From Pseudomonadota bacterium (GTDB lineage: Bacteria > Pseudomonadota > Alphaproteobacteria > Sphingomonadales > Sphingomonadaceae): a stretch of DNA of 6,865 nucleotides. The position numbers and the translations under genes are program-made. Positions 1 through 6,787 of this stretch are shown here, in pieces; within the stretch, counting starts at the first letter, position 1; each line of letters begins with the position of its first letter. Where the stretch lies: positions 1-6,865 of the forward strand of contig JAEWCK010000129.1 in assembly GCA_023390675.1 (NCBI GenBank), in the 5' to 3' direction. The notes under the pieces were generated by a model. That model had not been told where the DNA came from and ran no database searches. It saw only the letters and a list, made by a program, of their open reading frames with translations.

Positions 1-47
1 GCTTTCGCAGGAGCACGGGTGCGCGCGGCACCCCTCTGCGCCGCACA

Positions 48-77
48 TAAAAATGGGGCGGCGCACCGCGCCGCCCC
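48..77 (-). terminator. Rho-independent terminator of the operon
   Basis: On the minus strand a perfect 10-base-pair GC-only stem (arms 77-68 and 64-55, sequence GGGGCGGCGC paired with GCGCCGCCCC) with a 3-base loop is followed at once by ATTTTTA (54-48). This is the classical intrinsic terminator layout. It lies about 30 bases past the receptor stop codon, so it ends the transcript of the receptor and of the upstream genes if they are co-transcribed. Confidence 0.9.
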
Positions 78-106
78 AGGTTCTGGAGGCAACCCCTGGG
101 GGTATC

Positions 107-3100
107 TCAGAACTTCAGGCGGACACCGCCATAGTAACGACGACCGATGATATCCCAGATGGCATTGGCGCTGCCGTTGGGCGTGCCACCCCAGAGCGGG
201 GGCTGCTGGACATCGAACAGGTTGTTGACGCCGGCATAGAGCTCGAAATTCTGGATGCCCTTATACCGGAACTGGATGTTGTTGTAGTTCTTCGCGCCGA
301 CGGTGAAGTACTTCTTGTCGGGCAGCGAACCATCGGCGAGGCGGAAGCCGGTCTGATAGTTCTCATAGTCGAACATCTGCTTGCCCACGATTTCACCCGT
401 GAAGGTGAAGCCGAAGGTATCGTTGTCCCACGACACGTTGTAGTTGATCGAGTCGCGCGGCCGGCCCATTTCGCCCATGTTGTTGTCATAGGCGTCGCCG
501 GTCAGCTGGATGACGCCCGACTTGAGCAGGTGCGTCCAGCTGGCCGATACGCTGGCCGTGCCGCCCAACAGGCGATCGCTGTAGCTGGCCGTGAAGTCGA
601 GGCCGCGGCTGAACGAACCGCCCGAGTTGATCAGGCCGAGAACGACCTGCTCGACCGAGCCGATGCTGAACGCGCCCGACGGCGCCTGACGGCGCGTCAC
701 GAACTGGCAGAACTCGGGCAGACCCGCGACATAGCATTTGTTGAGCACGGTCGCAGCCGACAGGCGGTTGATCGCGTCCTCGAGCTTGATGTCGTAATAG
801 TCGGCCGTGAACGTCAGCCCGCGCAGCGCGGCGATCGAACGCGGATTGACCACCACGCCGAAGGTCAGCGTCTTGCCCGTTTCCTGGCGGATGTTCGGGT
901 TGCTCGCCGTAAGGCTGCCGACGCCGGCGGTATCCGACGAAGTCAGCGTGAGCGTGCCGCCGTTGGCATTCATGTTGGCGACCACGCTCGGGTCCTTGCG
1001 GCAGTTGACCGCCGTCGCGCTGGTGCTCGTCAGCGTGGTGCCCTGGCAGGGATCGGTGATCGTCGTGATGCCGTTCGCCGCCGCCGCGTAGAGCTCACCG
1101 ATATTCGGCGCGCGGACCGCGTGCGCATAGACTCCGCGGAAGCGGATGTCCTCGACCGGCGACCACTCGGCGCCGACGTTCCACGCCCAGAAGCTGCCGA
1201 CCGTCGAATAATCGGACACGCGGGCGGCGCCGCGCAGCGTCAGGTTGTAGATGAACGGCGTGTTGTGGATTAGCGGTGCGACGAACTCGCCATAGGCTTC
1301 CTTGACGTTGAAGCGGCCGGACGTGTCGAGCAGCTGGACATAGCCATTGCGCGCGGCGTTGGTCAGCGGATCGAAATCGTCCATGCTGAATTCTTCGCGC
1401 CACTCGGCGCCGACCGAGACCTGGAGCGGGCCCGCCGGCAGATCGAAGATCGTGCCGCCGACGTTGACCGCCGCGGTCTGCAGCTCCTGCTTCGAGTAGC
1501 GGCTCATCTCGGCCTGGAGATAGGCCGCCGCTTCCGGCGAGATCTTCGACGTGCCGTCCGCATTCAAGCCGTAGACGTTGACCGGAACGCAGCCCTGCGC
1601 GCGCGCATTGGCATCGACGCAAACGGCTTCGGTAGTGTTGCCGTCCTTGTCATAGTCGAACACGTCCGGAATCGCCTGCAGCGACTGGGCGAGCTTGTAG
1701 AGATCGGCGAGGCCGGTCATGCTCTGGCGCTGCTTGGTATAGCCGTACTGGTAATAGAAATCGGCGTTCCAGCTGCCCCCCAGATCGTAGGAGCCACCCA
1801 ATGCGACGCGGAAATTGTCGCGCTCGGTCGGCGTGCTGCGCGTACCGTCACCAAAGCCGGTGGTACGGATCAGCATGCTGACGTCCTTGGAGTTGATATT
1901 GTCGTTGTTCGAACGATTGTCCGCCGCATTGACCACCGCGGTCGGCACCAGCGGGTTGGTGAGGATGCGGACGTCGGCGGGGTTGTTCGGGTTCGTCACC
2001 TGGAACTGGATCGGATAGAAACCATTGGTCCCGGTGAACGCGCCCAGCGCGCTGTCCGTGCGCATCGGCGAGGCCTCGCGACGGCCCTTGGTCTTGAAGT
2101 TCGAGAAAGTCGATTCCGCGAACAGATTGAGGCGGTCGCTCACGTCGAAATTGACGCGCGTAGCCACCGTGATCTGGTTCGACGGCGCCGCCTGCTGACC
2201 GAGCGCAGAGGCGTTGTAGCCATATTTCTCGACCTTCGCGACGACCGCCGGGTCGTTGTAGTTGGTGCGGCTCTGCGACGGATAGGTGTCGAGCGTGCCG
2301 TCGGGCAGGATCAGCCGGCTGCCGCTGCCGCCGAAGTTGAACGTGCCGCCCGGGCCGACGTTCGACGGCTGGTAGAAGCGCTGGAACAGATCCTGCGCCG
2401 CCTTGAGGTTGAGATCGTTGTTGCCCGAGACGCGCTCGAGGTTGCCGAGGCTGCTATAGCCGCGCGCGGTGCGCTCGCGGTTGAGGTTCGAGACGTTGCC
2501 CTCGTGATTGTACCCGGCATAGACCATCACGTTGCCGCGATCGTCGGCGAAGTTCTGGCCGAAGGTCGCGTTGGCCGACCAGCGCTTGTCGTCGCCGATC
2601 TCCGAGATGCCCGCCTGGGCATTGGCCTGGAAGCCCTGGAAGTTCTTCTTGTAGATGAAGTTGACGACGCCCGCGATCGCGTCGGAGCCGTAGACGGCGG
2701 AGGCGCCGCCGGTCAGCACGTCGACGCGCTCGACGAAGGCCGTCGGAATCATCGCAAGATCGACCGTCGAAGTGCCGGGGATGCCGGCGACCGAGCGGCG
2801 GCCGTCGATCAGCACCAGCGTGCGGTTGTCGCCAAGGTTGCGCAGGTTGACCGTGGCGAGGCCCGGATTGGTGTCGCCCGCATTGTTGACGCGAGTGTTG
2901 CCGGGAACGCCGACCGCCGGGATCTGCGTGAGCGCGTCCTGCACGTTGGTCGCACCGATATTCTCGATGGTCTCGGCAGTGACGGCCTGCAGCGGCGACG
3001 GCGAAGTCAGCGTCGGGCTCTTGATGCGGCTGCCCGTGACGACGATTTCCTGGCCCTGCGGCGCAGCATCGTCGGTCGCGGTCTGGCTATCGGCCGGCGC

Positions 3101-3217
3101 CGGCACGTCCTGCGCGAACGCCGCAGGCGCTGCGAGCAGCGTGATCGCGCTCGCGCTGGTGAGCAGCAGCCCACGCAGCAGCCGCGGCGCGGATGGTTGC
3201 GTAGTTGAAGTTCTCAT
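107..3217 (-). CDS. TonB-dependent outer-membrane receptor
   Basis: Predicted 1036-residue outer-membrane importer, powered by TonB-ExbBD, that takes a ligand into the periplasm. Seen: a signal peptide (arginine at 12 and 15, hydrophobic stretch about 16-33, likely cleavage after AFA at 35); a TonB box EIVVTG at 57-62; a plug domain of about 75-200 containing NIGATNVQDALTQIP (86-100), VNLRNLGDNRTLVLIDGRR (123-141) and VERVDVLTGGASAVYGSDAI (162-181); then a long beta-barrel region ending in phenylalanine, as outer-membrane barrels do. It has exactly six cysteines, in three close pairs (533/543, 724/739, 828/837), probably disulfides in outer loops. The ATG at 3217 is chosen because GGGAGAGG lies three bases upstream. 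An in-frame ATG at 3250 would add 11 charged residues before the signal peptide and has no Shine-Dalgarno site. The frame stays open up to 3724, but that part overlaps the kinase. The ligand cannot be read from sequence; the enzymes upstream suggest a carbohydrate or glycoside. Confidence 0.95.
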   Translation of the reverse strand: MRTSTTQPSAPRLLRGLLLTSASAITLLAAPAAFAQDVPAPADSQTATDDAAPQGQEIVVTGSRIKSPTLTSPSPLQAVTAETIENIGATNVQDALTQIPAVGVPGNTRVNNAGDTNPGLATVNLRNLGDNRTLVLIDGRRSVAGIPGTSTVDLAMIPTAFVERVDVLTGGASAVYGSDAIAGVVNFIYKKNFQGFQANAQAGISEIGDDKRWSANATFGQNFADDRGNVMVYAGYNHEGNVSNLNRERTARGYSSLGNLERVSGNNDLNLKAAQDLFQRFYQPSNVGPGGTFNFGGSGSRLILPDGTLDTYPSQSRTNYNDPAVVAKVEKYGYNASALGQQAAPSNQITVATRVNFDVSDRLNLFAESTFSNFKTKGRREASPMRTDSALGAFTGTNGFYPIQFQVTNPNNPADVRILTNPLVPTAVVNAADNRSNNDNINSKDVSMLIRTTGFGDGTRSTPTERDNFRVALGGSYDLGGSWNADFYYQYGYTKQRQSMTGLADLYKLAQSLQAIPDVFDYDKDGNTTEAVCVDANARAQGCVPVNVYGLNADGTSKISPEAAAYLQAEMSRYSKQELQTAAVNVGGTIFDLPAGPLQVSVGAEWREEFSMDDFDPLTNAARNGYVQLLDTSGRFNVKEAYGEFVAPLIHNTPFIYNLTLRGAARVSDYSTVGSFWAWNVGAEWSPVEDIRFRGVYAHAVRAPNIGELYAAAANGITTITDPCQGTTLTSTSATAVNCRKDPSVVANMNANGGTLTLTSSDTAGVGSLTASNPNIRQETGKTLTFGVVVNPRSIAALRGLTFTADYYDIKLEDAINRLSAATVLNKCYVAGLPEFCQFVTRRQAPSGAFSIGSVEQVVLGLINSGGSFSRGLDFTASYSDRLLGGTASVSASWTHLLKSGVIQLTGDAYDNNMGEMGRPRDSINYNVSWDNDTFGFTFTGEIVGKQMFDYENYQTGFRLADGSLPDKKYFTVGAKNYNNIQFRYKGIQNFELYAGVNNLFDVQQPPLWGGTPNGSANAIWDIIGRRYYGGVRLKF

Positions 3218-3220
3218 GGT

Positions 3221-3241
3221 CCTCTCCCTTCCCTTTCCCTT
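3221..3241 (-). promoter_or_regulatory. Purine-only leader and ribosome binding site of the receptor
   Basis: Read on the minus strand, 21 consecutive purines (three AAGGG-like units, then GGGAGAGG) end three bases before the receptor ATG. The last unit, GGGAGAGG, is the Shine-Dalgarno site that decides the start at 3217. The same octamer GGGAGAGG precedes the first gene of the operon. Pure purine leaders are unstructured and can bind ribosomes strongly, which would fit high receptor output; that effect is inferred. Confidence 0.6.
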
Positions 3242-3250
3242 GTTTTTCAT

Positions 3251-3263
3251 TGACGACACGTCA
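3251..3263. promoter_or_regulatory. Short dyad TGACG-ACA-CGTCA, possible operator
   Basis: A perfect 5-base inverted repeat with a 3-base spacer sits in the spacer between kinase and receptor. It could be a half-site pair for a dimeric regulator or simply a weak RNA hairpin. I see no second copy in the control region before the first gene, which weakens the operator reading. Confidence 0.25.
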
Positions 3264-3269
3264 CGCTTT

Positions 3270-3291
3270 CGATGCGACCCCTCCCGCATCG
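3270..3291 (-). promoter_or_regulatory. Hairpin directly after the kinase stop codon
   Basis: A perfect 7-base-pair inverted repeat (CGATGCG paired with CGCATCG) with an 8-base loop starts at the base after the kinase TGA. No run of T follows on the minus strand (AAAGCG instead), so it is not a standard intrinsic terminator. Such intercistronic hairpins often protect or punctuate mRNA, allowing different levels of the upstream and downstream gene products. That role is inferred. Confidence 0.45.
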
Positions 3292-4776
3292 TCACGTCCC
3301 TTCGGCGGCTGCGTCGCGCACCGCGCGCGCCACGGCCTCGCGCCAGCGGCGCACCACGCGCTCCCGCTGCCCGGCCGGCATGGCCGGCGCGAAGCGCTCC
3401 GATTGCATTGAACCATCCGGGGCCTCGGCGATGCCGAGCGCCTCGCGGGCGAGCCGGGCGGCCCCGAGCGCGCTCGCCTCGGCGATCGCCGGGCGGACGA
3501 TCGTGCGGCCGGTGAGATCGGCGAGCAGCTGCATCAGCAGGCCGTTGCGCGCCGCGCCGCCGTCTACCGAAAGCTCGGGCAGGAACGTGCCGAGATCCAT
3601 ATCGAGCGCGGCGGCGACGTCGCCGATCTGGAGCGCGATGGCCTCGAGCGTCGCGCGGGCGATATGCGCGGGGCCGGTGCCGAGCGACAGGCCGGTGACC
3701 GCGCCGCGCGCCTCGCTGCACCAATGCGGCGCGCCGAGTCCGGCGAGCGCAGGGACGAACACCACGCCGCCGCTATCCTCGACTTCGGCGGCGAGCGCCG
3801 CGAGCGCTTCCTCATCGGCGAGACCCAGGACCGCAGTGGCGAAGGACGCGGCATGGCCCGAGACGAGGATGTTGCCTTCGAGCGCGTGCTGCACGGTGTC
3901 GCCGCGGCTCCACGCGATCGTGCTCGACAGGCCATGCGCCGAACGGATGCGGCCTTCGGTCGCGGTCATCAGCGAGCTGCCGGTGCCGATCGTGACCTTG
4001 GTGCGCGCACCGCCTTCATTGTGCGCGAAGAGCGCGGCGTGGCTGTCGCCGATCATCGCATGGACCGGCGTGTTGTCGTTGAGCGCAGTGAGGCCGGGCG
4101 CGACCGTGCCGAAGCGGCTGTCCGACGGGAGCACCGCCGGCAGCAGCGACAGCGGCACGTCGAACAGGCGCGCGAGCTCGGCATCCCAGCCGAGCGTCTC
4201 GAGATTGAAGAGCTGGGTGCGCGACGCGTTGCTGTGATCGGTCGCGTGGACCGCGCCGCCGGTCAGGTTCCAGAGCAGCCAGCTGTCGATCGTGCCGCAG
4301 CGCAGCTCGCCGCGCCCGGCGCGCTCGCGCGCGCCGGGGATCGAGTCGAGCAGCCAGGCGATCTTGCCCGCGGGGAAGAGCGGATCGAGCCCGAGGCCGC
4401 TGCGCGCGACGACTTCATCTTCGTGCCCGGCGTCGCGGAGCGCCGCGCAGCGCTCGGCGGAGCGGCGGCATTGCCAGATCACCGCGGGGCCGAGCGGGCG
4501 GCCGGTCCCGGCGTCCCACAGCACGATCGTCTCGCGCTGGTTCGAGATCGCCACCGCGGCCACGTCCGCGGCGCCGGCAGCCGCGGCGAGCTCGGCGATC
4601 AGCGCGGCGACGGCTTCCCAGATGTCCGACGCCGATTGCTCGGCCCAGCCGGCGCGGGGATAATCGACCTTCATCGCCCGCGAGCGCGACAGGCGCACCG
4701 ATCCGTCGGGCGCCACCAACAGCGCCTTGGTGTTGGTCGTGCCCTGGTCGATCGCGAGGATGAGCTGCTCGGCCAT
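3292..4776 (-). CDS. FGGY-family carbohydrate/polyol kinase, glycerol kinase-like
   Basis: Predicted cytoplasmic ATP-dependent kinase of 494 residues, the usual length for glycerol kinases. Seen: the N-terminal phosphate-binding motif AIDQGTTNTKALL (8-20), NQRET (79-83), IWQCRR (100-105), GTIDSWLLW (161-169), NASRTQLFN (183-191), the catalytic-base motif IGDSHAALF (242-250, Asp244), the ATP-site motif GTGSSLM (264-270), PALAGLGAPHW (342-352) and VDGGAARN (404-411). Compared with E. coli GlpK, the polyol-contacting Arg, Glu, Trp and the catalytic Asp are kept (R81, E82, W101, D244). Glycerol-pocket Tyr135, Gln246 and Phe270 correspond to Leu133, Ser245 and Ser268. The glycine-rich loop that binds the inhibitor fructose 1,6-bisphosphate in GlpK is not recognisable (here PGLTALNDNT, 227-236). 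The substrate is therefore probably not glycerol; an apulose-, erythrulose- or other ketose/polyol-type substrate is possible. The ATG shares one base with the transketolase stop (TGATG) and has only a weak AAGAG upstream, so translation is probably coupled. Confidence 0.9.
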   Translation of the reverse strand: MAEQLILAIDQGTTNTKALLVAPDGSVRLSRSRAMKVDYPRAGWAEQSASDIWEAVAALIAELAAAAGAADVAAVAISNQRETIVLWDAGTGRPLGPAVIWQCRRSAERCAALRDAGHEDEVVARSGLGLDPLFPAGKIAWLLDSIPGARERAGRGELRCGTIDSWLLWNLTGGAVHATDHSNASRTQLFNLETLGWDAELARLFDVPLSLLPAVLPSDSRFGTVAPGLTALNDNTPVHAMIGDSHAALFAHNEGGARTKVTIGTGSSLMTATEGRIRSAHGLSSTIAWSRGDTVQHALEGNILVSGHAASFATAVLGLADEEALAALAAEVEDSGGVVFVPALAGLGAPHWCSEARGAVTGLSLGTGPAHIARATLEAIALQIGDVAAALDMDLGTFLPELSVDGGAARNGLLMQLLADLTGRTIVRPAIAEASALGAARLAREALGIAEAPDGSMQSERFAPAMPAGQRERVVRRWREAVARAVRDAAAEGT

Positions 4777-5729
4777 CAGCTCTTGCCCGTGACCAGATCG
4801 CGCGCGGCGGCGGCGATGCCGTCGGCAGTGAGGCCGAAGCGCTCCATCAGCCATTTGGCCGAGCCGGTGGGGAGGAAGCCGGGGAAGCCCAGCATCCGCA
4901 TGCGAACCGGATTGTGGCGCGCGCAATATTCGGCGACGGCGCCGCCGAGGCCGCCGGTAGCGAGGCCTTCCTCGACCGTGACGATCGCGCCGGGCGCCGC
5001 CGCGGCGTCGATCGCGGCGGTATCGATCGGCGAGACCGTCGCCATGTTGACGACGCGCGCGGCGATCCCCTCGCCGGCGAGCGCCGCGGCGGCATCGAGC
5101 GCGCGGTGGAGCATCGTGCCGTTGGCGACGATCGCCACGTCGCCGCCGTCGCGGAGCGTTTCGGCCTTGCCGATCGTGAAGGTCGCGTCCGCGTCGCGCG
5201 CGATCCCGGGCACCGGCATGCGGCTGATCCGGACGAACACCGGGCCTTCGTGCGCGGCCACTGCCCGAATGGCGGCCGCGGTTTCCCACGGGTCCGACGG
5301 CACGATCACGGTGAGCTTGTCGATCGCGCGGAGCCACGCGACGTCTTCGATGCTGTGATGCGTCGCGCCGAGCTCGCCATAAGCGACTCCGCTCGAGATG
5401 CCGCACAGCTTCACATTGGCTTCGCTATAGGCGCAGTCGACCTTGATCTGCTCCATCGCGCGCGCGGTGAGGAAGCACGCCGCGCCGCTGACGAAGGGGA
5501 TCTTGCCGCCATTGGCGAGGCCGGCGCCGACGCCGACCATGTTCTGCTCGGCGATGCCGACGTTGATCAGCCGCGCGGGGAAGCGATCGCGGAACTTGCC
5601 GAGCTTCGACGAGCCGACCGAATCGTTGACCACCGCGACAATGCGATCGTCGTTCGCGGCGAGCTCCTCGACCGTGCGGACATAGGCGTCACGGCAATCG
5701 AACATGTCGGGGGCGATGGCGTCCTTCAC
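4776..5729 (-). CDS. Split transketolase, C-terminal subunit
   Basis: This 317-residue protein carries the pyrimidine-binding (Pyr) and C-terminal domains of transketolase. It should pair with the product of the gene just upstream to form the active thiamine-diphosphate enzyme, whose cofactor sits at the subunit interface. Seen: VNDSVGSSKLGKF (34-46), NVGIAEQNMVGVGAGLANGG (56-75) with Glu61 as the conserved cofactor-activating glutamate, GATHHSIEDVAWLRAI (121-136), VIVPSDPWETAAAIRA (141-156), VFVRISRMPVP (164-174) and a C-terminal domain with TVEEGLATGGLGGAVAEY (251-268). The start is GTG at 5729, with GGAG eight bases upstream and a GTGA overlap with the preceding stop. The alternative ATG at 5705 would give 309 residues and cut IAPDMF. 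Substrate is open: ordinary pentose phosphates or a special one such as apulose 4-phosphate. Confidence 0.92.
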   Translation of the reverse strand: MKDAIAPDMFDCRDAYVRTVEELAANDDRIVAVVNDSVGSSKLGKFRDRFPARLINVGIAEQNMVGVGAGLANGGKIPFVSGAACFLTARAMEQIKVDCAYSEANVKLCGISSGVAYGELGATHHSIEDVAWLRAIDKLTVIVPSDPWETAAAIRAVAAHEGPVFVRISRMPVPGIARDADATFTIGKAETLRDGGDVAIVANGTMLHRALDAAAALAGEGIAARVVNMATVSPIDTAAIDAAAAPGAIVTVEEGLATGGLGGAVAEYCARHNPVRMRMLGFPGFLPTGSAKWLMERFGLTADGIAAAARDLVTGKS

Positions 5730-6604
5730 TGGCGGAGCTCCGCTTCGAGCTCGGCAATCGCCTGGGCATATTGCTCGGGGCTGGGCACGCCGTGGTGCCA
5801 GTTCGCCTGATCGCGCATGAAGCTGACGCCCTGGCCCTTGACCGTGTTGGCGATCAGCACGCGCGGCTTGTCGCGGGGCCCGGCGGCGGCGTCGAACGCA
5901 GCGAGCAAGGCGGCGTGATCGTGGCCGTCGACTTCGAACACTTCCCAGCCGAACGCGCGCCATTTGTCGGCGAGCGGCTCGAGCGAATTGGTGTCCTCGG
6001 TCGTCGCGCCCTGCTGGAGGCGGTTGCGGTCGACGATCGCGGTCAGGTTGCCGAGCTTGCGGTGGCCAGCGAACATCGCCGCTTCCCAGATGCTGCCTTC
6101 CTGCAGCTCGCCGTCGCCGGTGAGGACGAAGACCCGGTAATCGGCATTGTCGATCTGGCCCGCCACCGCGATCCCGACCGCGACCGGGAAGCCGTGCCCG
6201 AGCGGGCCGGTATTGGTCTCGACGCCGGGCAGATAGGCCCGGTTGGGATGCCCGTTGAGCCGCGACTCGGGCTTCAGATAGGTATCGAGCTCGGCCTCCG
6301 GAAAAAATCCCGCCCCGGCCAGCGCCGTGTACAATGCGCCGGTGCAATGGCCCTTGGACATCACGAAACGGTCGCGGTCCGGGGCGGCAGAGGAGGAGCT
6401 GTCGATGCGCAGAATGTCGAAATACAGTGCGGCGACGATGTCCGCCGCCGAGAGGTCGCCACCCGGATGCCCCTGCCCGGCATCCACGATCATGCGGAGC
6501 AAGCGGCGGCGCATCCAGTTCGCGCGCTCGCGCACATGCGCAGCACGTCGATCCAGTGTTTGACCCTGAACGTCGGCCGTCGTTAGCGTGCCGCCAATAG
6601 CCAT
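5726..6604 (-). CDS. Split transketolase, N-terminal subunit
   Basis: This 292-residue protein is the pyrophosphate-binding (PP) domain of a two-gene transketolase; one-gene transketolases are about 650-700 residues and this pair totals 609. Seen: GQGHPGGDLSAADIVAALYF (43-62), VMSKGHCTGALYTAL (81-95), ETNTGPLGHGFPVAVG (129-144) and the thiamine-diphosphate/Mg motif from GDGELQEG (163-170) to Asn194, followed by VKGQG (255-259) and NWHHGVPS (268-275). GPLGHG, in place of the GPLGQG of one-gene transketolases, is what I recall for the split subfamily. The ATG at 6604 is chosen because GGGAGAGGGG lies just upstream. In-frame ATGs at 6637 and 6655 would add up to 17 residues and read through this ribosome binding site. 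It is the first gene of the operon, and its stop overlaps the start of the C-terminal subunit, which favours 1:1 synthesis. Confidence 0.92.
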   Translation of the reverse strand: MAIGGTLTTADVQGQTLDRRAAHVRERANWMRRRLLRMIVDAGQGHPGGDLSAADIVAALYFDILRIDSSSSAAPDRDRFVMSKGHCTGALYTALAGAGFFPEAELDTYLKPESRLNGHPNRAYLPGVETNTGPLGHGFPVAVGIAVAGQIDNADYRVFVLTGDGELQEGSIWEAAMFAGHRKLGNLTAIVDRNRLQQGATTEDTNSLEPLADKWRAFGWEVFEVDGHDHAALLAAFDAAAGPRDKPRVLIANTVKGQGVSFMRDQANWHHGVPSPEQYAQAIAELEAELRQ

Positions 6605-6617
6605 TCGGCCCCTCTCC
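6605..6617 (-). promoter_or_regulatory. Ribosome binding site that sets the start of the N-terminal transketolase subunit
   Basis: On the minus strand GGGAGAGGGG lies four bases before the ATG at 6604. It is the only good Shine-Dalgarno site near the candidate starts at 6655, 6637 and 6604, and it selects the last of these. Confidence 0.7.
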
Positions 6618-6626
6618 CGATTGAGG

Positions 6627-6655
6627 TTGATAAACATGAATCGAAAACCACACAA
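6627..6655 (-). promoter_or_regulatory. Candidate sigma70-type promoter of the operon
   Basis: On the minus strand TTGTGT (6655-6650) and TATCAA (6632-6627) are separated by exactly 17 bases. They match the vegetative consensus at three and four of six positions. Transcription would start about seven bases on, giving a short leader that still holds the ribosome binding site. The match is modest and the region is AT-rich, so chance is a real alternative. Confidence 0.3.
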
Positions 6656-6704
6656 GCTATTTGCTTACGCTCTCTTTCGTTTTCCGTGCCAACTCAACAC
6701 AAAA

Positions 6705-6734
6705 TTGACAGGCAGCGAAAAACTTAGCTACGAA
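6705..6734 (+). promoter_or_regulatory. Candidate divergent promoter
   Basis: TTGACA at 6705-6710 is a perfect -35 hexamer on the plus strand. TACGAA at 6729-6734, 18 bases further, is a weak -10 (three of six matches). It would drive transcription away from the operon, toward the contig end. Only the -35 is convincing. Confidence 0.25.
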
Positions 6735-6744
6735 ACTCGAAACT
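6731..6744. repeat. Tandem heptamer CGAAACT x2
   Basis: Two exact, adjacent copies of CGAAACT lie just downstream of the plus-strand TTGACA. A related GCGAAAAACTT occurs at 6714-6724. This could be a direct-repeat binding site for a regulator, but a 7-base tandem can arise by chance. Confidence 0.3.
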
Positions 6745-6787
6745 TGCGGGGGCGCGACGGCCCGCCGCGCAGGAGAGCGACGGGACC

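Noticed and set aside
17..33. Inverted repeat GGGTGC/GCACCC beyond the terminator
   Set aside because: No T tract follows on either strand and no gene end is visible beside it, so I cannot assign a function.
53..1273. Long plus-strand open frame opposite the receptor gene (406 codons)
   Set aside because: It is antisense to a clear TonB-dependent receptor, begins inside the terminator stem, is dominated by Arg, Ala, Val and Asp, and has no recognisable motif. This is expected of GC-rich shadow frames.
3218..3724. Upstream extension of the receptor frame, including an ATG at 3250
   Set aside because: The long extension overlaps the kinase in another frame and would bury the signal peptide. 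The ATG at 3250 has no ribosome binding site, while the one at 3217 has an excellent one.
3664..5358. Long plus-strand open frame opposite kinase and transketolase (564 codons)
   Set aside because: It is antisense to two well-supported genes, crosses their junction, has low-complexity Arg/Ala-rich translation and shows no family motif.
5732..5743. Perfect 12-base palindrome GCGGAGCTCCGC
   Set aside because: It lies within codons for Ala-Glu-Leu-Arg at the end of the N-terminal subunit and covers the next ribosome binding site. With no loop it cannot form a hairpin easily, and it is explained by GC-rich codon choice.
4776..6604. Sulfosugar transketolase (SqwG/SqwH) or 1-deoxyxylulose-5-phosphate synthase
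   Set aside because: The sulfosugar transketolase is also a two-gene enzyme, but no sulfosugar isomerase or exporter is seen here and a glycerol kinase-like partner does not fit. The synthase is a single chain of about 620 residues and does not occur as two genes like these.
5730..6653. Upstream extension of the C-terminal transketolase frame
   Set aside because: It overlaps the N-terminal subunit in a different frame and encodes Arg-rich shadow sequence. The real protein begins at the GTG at 5729.
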